Shown piece by piece: positions 59,828 to 64,000 of a DNA stretch of 64,000 nt. The notes beneath the pieces were generated by a model that was given only the letters and a program-made list of their open reading frames with translations, searched no databases and was not told where the DNA came from. The stretch spans positions 69,467,895-69,531,894 of the forward strand of contig NC_081833.1 in the NCBI RefSeq assembly GCF_030867095.1, given 5' to 3'. The DNA comes from Alligator mississippiensis (lineage: Eukaryota > Chordata > Crocodylia > Alligatoridae). The position numbers and the translations under genes are program-made. The number at the start of each line of letters is the position of its first letter. Positions within the stretch are counted from its first letter, which is position 1.

Positions 59828-60775
59828 GAAATAGATCTTCCACCCAAGTCAATGGTGCTATCAGAATTTGCACCCTCCGAGAAGCTTCACAGTTACAAAA
59901 AGGCTCGAGCAGCTTGAGCTAATACAGCTGTTCTCTTTTGCCTTGAGCGCCATTTACAAATCTGCCAGCTAAGTCCCTATTCCAGAATTTCATTATTGAC
60001 TCTGGTGGTTGGTGAAGTATGAAGCAGAATACAGCAAAATTATCCAATTCCAGGTTAAGCTTGCATGACTGGCAGCTATGAAAACTTTATCTTGATGTGT
60101 AAACTCGGAGAATGTGCTAAGGCAGGCGAGGAAGGAAAGCAAATCCGGAATGCAAAAAAAACCCAGCCAACTGCTCCCCTTCTTTCCCATGGTGCCCGCA
60201 CTCCAGCCTGCAGACAGATCAGCTCTCACCCTAAACACTCACATAAGGAAAATATACTGTAAAATCCAGCTGCGCCAGCAGCATTTATGACCCTGGGCAA
60301 TGACTATCCAAAATGAACGCTCTAATATTTCTAGATGATTTGTTCATAACGGTATCTTTAGAGAACATTGCAGAGTATGAAATATATGACTCAGTAGCAT
60401 ACCAGGTCCCACAGATTAGGATCATTATAGTAGATGACTCAATGCTAAGAGCAGGTAAAGAGAATTCACTTCCTCAAGCCTAAGTAAAAGACAGGGCCAT
60501 AATCAGAGGTAATAGTTCCGAGTATGCCACCGGGGAACTGGGGAAACTAACAATTTCCTATGTTCTTTCTTACAGAAAATGTGATTGTTGTTCACTGGGT
60601 GCTAATACCCCTCTGTGGCATATGCATAAAAATGCTATGACCCTTCACTAATAAAGAGTTCTTAAAGAAATACTTAATTGATCATTCAGTCCACCCCACT
60701 CCAGTCAAGATTGGCATCTGGCCCTGCTGATCTGGACTGGCTTCAGTGCGTCTCCAATCAGAGCACTTACCCATG
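59828..60775. other. Intergenic, nothing recognised
   Basis: AT-rich unique sequence. Confidence 0.65.
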
Positions 60776-60778
60776 TGA

Positions 60779-61020
60779 CAAGTGGCTCTCAACCTTTTGG
60801 GATTTGAGGCACCCCTCACTGGACTCGAGGCACCCCCTCCACACCTTTTTATGAACTGAGTGGCAGAAATTAATTTATATATTACAGTGCTTGCCTCCTT
60901 GCAGAGGGGCTGGGCAGCGGGCAGGGGTGATTGACCAGGCAGGGACATGCCCACGCCTGTGCTTATCTCCTGATCCGCTTCATTCCTCACACCCCCTGGC
61001 ATGCTGCTGGAGGACCACTG
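60779..61020. mobile_element. hAT-like (Charlie-type) element
   Basis: The left end CAAGTGGCTCTCAACCTTTT and right end GGAGGACCACTG are forms of the CAGTGGTTCTCAACC termini of hAT-Charlie elements. Flanking 8-mers do not match, so the element is old or an end is off by some bases. Confidence 0.7.
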
Positions 61021-61024
61021 ATCT

Positions 61025-64000
61025 AACCTGCCAATTCTCTCTTCAGCTGGAGGGCATCAAACCCACAACTGCTCCCTAGAGAGTGTCCTAGTTACGGGGC
61101 CGGAGGCCATTCTTCATTCCCACCTACTGAAGCTGTGCCACTGGACAAGGAAGAATTCAAGATTCACTGAGCCAGAAAAAGGAGAGCAAGAGTAAACTCT
61201 GTAATCCAGGGGGAGAGGGTACCCATGTGGAAGTGGGGAGAAGGATGTGATTTCCAACCCCTGATCCCAAGGGCTGCTTATAAATGACTCTGAAAAAAAT
61301 TCCAATGAACAACATAGTTTCTACTCCAAGACAAACCCTGCTGCACTCATGGCACAAGCCCCCCAGACCCTCTGCACTGGGTTAAATGCCAGAGTTCCCA
61401 AGCCAGACCAAGCTGCATTAAAACCAATCATTTCACTAACAGACAGAGTTGAACGCATACCCATATGATCTCTTTTTCCCTCCCACAGTAAATTGTATTC
61501 AGGTGTGGGAATGAGCTCTTCCTGCCATCTCTGCCCTAAGTTAAGATAACAGAGTCTTTCTGCTATGAAAGGAACCTGCAGTATTTTGCCCTGCTACCTT
61601 ATGTCACAAAATGGCAGTGTGCAGAGAAGTAAATGAGGCCATTCAACAGGAGTCTCCCATTATTAGCTCAAGCTTCTTGTCTAATTTTGCTTTATCTTGA
61701 TTCATCAACAGAAAGGCTCCATGTCCCTCCCTACCTAGGGCCTTACGTACACAAAGCACGATATATTGACCCACCTCTGGCTCAGTTACATAATAGTGTC
61801 AATGCAGTGTAAGCTGACCCCAAACTGATCTTGAACTGTGACATAATAGAACTCTACAAATAATCAAGGTTTATCTCAATGGCATTTATTTATTTTAATG
61901 AGATAACTAAATACCAAGAAATCTAAGGGGATTGGTAGATATTGTTCAGTAAATCCTTAAAAATAAAAAAACAAAAATAAGACATACATGCACACGTGGC
62001 GCACACGCATGCATGCATGCTCGCTCATTATAAACTATGTGCATTAAAAGAGCATAACTAATATGCCACTCAGCTGTGGAGGACTCCATAAAATACCTTA
62101 CTTGGAGCTTTCTAATCAGTTTTCCAGTGCAAATATTCACAGAAAGCACATTTAAAATTCATTCTCCACAAGTTTAAGGGTTTAAGCTTAAAATTTGCAA
62201 GGGAGTGTTATATTTTCGCAAGCGTCCAACTATGCAGATGAAGTCCTCCTTTCCCACTGTTGTTTGAGTGTCTGCAAGCTTATAATTCACTTGTCACTTC
62301 AACACTTTTGTGTGTGAGCTCTTTCTGCATACATCTTGATAGACTGTGCATGAACAGTGAGGAAAAAAGCAAAAGCGAGGCATAAGCATGGTCTACGAAA
62401 ATGAATTAACACCTCCGAATCAATATTCAAAGATATTTGGATGGCTCTTGCCCAGCTCTCATTGGGAAAAGTGACTATATAAAACACTGAGTGGTTTTAT
62501 GATTTTTGTAAAAATATCTAGTATATAAATAAATTTAAATATACAATGCCCAGCCGCAATATGTGACCAGCAGCAATACGTGCAGCAGCAGTATGTGCTT
62601 GGTTTATTTCCACACTATTCATGGGATAGAAACCAACTTTTGCTCCTAGCACTTTGGGAGTCTGCTGATTTTTCTTTTTTCTTTCTTTTTGTGAAAAATG
62701 AGGGGAAAGTTATCGAGTATCTATTTTTAATAACTGTTGTAATCATTGCACCATTCAAGACCTACAGTAAAAAGGCTTAGTGGTTTTTGCTTTCCTTTCA
62801 CATACCAAACCCGCTCTCAACCTCAATGGAAGCATCCTCTGCAGAGCTCTGCGTCTCAGGCGCCTGGCATCAGGAAGTGAAGAAAGTATTACATAGGATG
62901 CAAGTAGAAATTTTCCAGACATGTAAGTGAGCTCTCTTCTAGCAGGCATGAACACAAAATTACAGTTCCATTTGAGGGTGTTACAGCACAGGAGATAAAT
63001 CCAGACTGGATTACATGATTGACACTTTTGTGACAATCTCCATATTTAATATTAGAAATTATGGAGCACAGTAGAGAAATGACGAGACATCAACTTGCAA
63101 GGAACTGAAGTGTCAACCATGTTCTGCAAGGTGGTTATTAGAAAGCACGCTACTTAGAAAGCTAGAGTGATGGCATCTCCCATAAACTCCTCAGAGCAGG
63201 TAGACTGGACAGCCAAAGTGACTGGGCTGCACCCAACCTCCCCTCTTTCAACTCCGCTGCAACCAGTTTCAGTCTGGACCGTCAAGATAAATATTCTCCA
63301 CTCCCCACATAGCACTAAGCCCACAGATTAAAGGTAAGTAGAACTCAATTGCATTTTGACCCATTCTGCTAGGCCATAGCTCTGTTCTTTGTCACAAATA
63401 TATTGGGGATTTTTTTTCCTTATTTAGGAGTGTTGCTACCAAGACAACCCAAGGACCCTAGAACAGGCAAGCAAAGAGGAAGATAGAAGTGTTACATGGC
63501 AGCCATAGAAAGAACCATTGCAATTTTGTGCTGCGTAGTATCATAGGCTAGAGGGGTAAATAATCTTTCTTCATATTTGACGCTACAGCTACTGCACCAG
63601 TAATGCATCAGTTAGGGCCTAATCCATCTCCCATTACAGTTGATGGCAGACTCCCCAGTGAATTCAGTGAGCTGCATCTTGCCTTTATATCTAGGCACCA
63701 CGTTAAGAGCGCAAGCTGATAAATTGGAATGGAGTTGAGCAGCAAACAGCAACAAATGATAAAGCAACATTGGCTTTGTCTCTTAAGCGATGGTTCAATT
63801 CAACCCAAATCTGCTGCCACTATTGCCGCAGGGTGTCTTTTTGCTTGCCTGGACCACACCACCTTTGCTGTTGTCTGTGTGCTGCGTGTGAATCCCTCAG
63901 TGGCAGCATGTGAAGCATTAGTTTTTTATTTGGCTTCATCTATCCTTGATTCTCTACCCAGGAATGACGCATCCATTAGCTCCCGATTCCCACTTGTACT
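61025..64000. other. Intergenic to window end
   Basis: Mostly unique; only a CA/CATG run is clear. AGGGCCTTACGTACACAAAG at 61737 may start an old DNA element, but no partner end was found. Confidence 0.6.
61986..62019. repeat. CA/CATG simple repeat
   Basis: CATGCACACGTGGCGCACAC followed by four GCAT units; alternating purine-pyrimidine. Confidence 0.85.

Noticed and set aside
42000-64000. Exons of the expected neighbour CDYL2
   Set aside because: No chromodomain or enoyl-CoA-hydratase-like sequence was recognised on either strand; the gene probably lies beyond the window.

Overview
This is a vertebrate nuclear window: a largely gene-poor, repeat-rich stretch with one recognisable protein-coding gene. 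The interspersed repeats are CR1 LINEs (no L1 or Alu), many hAT-like and other non-autonomous DNA elements with target duplications, and tRNA/MIR-like SINE pieces. That mix fits a sauropsid; a crocodilian is most likely and a turtle possible. This is inference from repeat content, because nothing was searched.

Layout. 1-35 kb is non-coding: unique sequence with short CR1 tails, three members (2234-2744, 14239-15131, 24073-25444) of a five-member element family with 3-bp target duplications, two hAT-like elements with 8-bp duplications (7465-7923, 13308-13884), and a 2.65-kb 5'-truncated CR1 on the minus strand (20403-23060). 32.3-33.9 kb is a cluster of nested repeats. 35.3-38.0 kb holds dense TA/TG/CA microsatellite and an irregular minisatellite. 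A CpG-rich promoter (about 37480-37880) is embedded in it.

The gene is DYNLRB2 (dynein light chain roadblock-type 2), plus strand, with four coding exons (37680-37682, 37763-37838, 40728-40895, 41502-41545). It encodes an apparently complete 96-residue protein, and exon 1 contributes only the ATG codon. Upstream are paired GC boxes, an ETS-like site and a candidate RFX X-box, which suits a gene used in ciliated cells. A Tigger/mariner-like element lies in intron 2, an AATAAA signal lies at 41768, and a hAT-like element follows within 100 bp.

42-64 kb is again intergenic: a long foldback palindrome (42767-43036), further hAT-like elements, two more members of the 3-bp-duplication family, an old CR1/L3-like LINE fragment, and long unique stretches that may contain regulatory elements. 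In mammals DYNLRB2 lies between MAF and CDYL2; no exon of either neighbour was recognised. No rRNA, tRNA gene, CRISPR array or recognisable endogenous retrovirus was seen. Apart from the repeat structures below, I see no clear new biological system.
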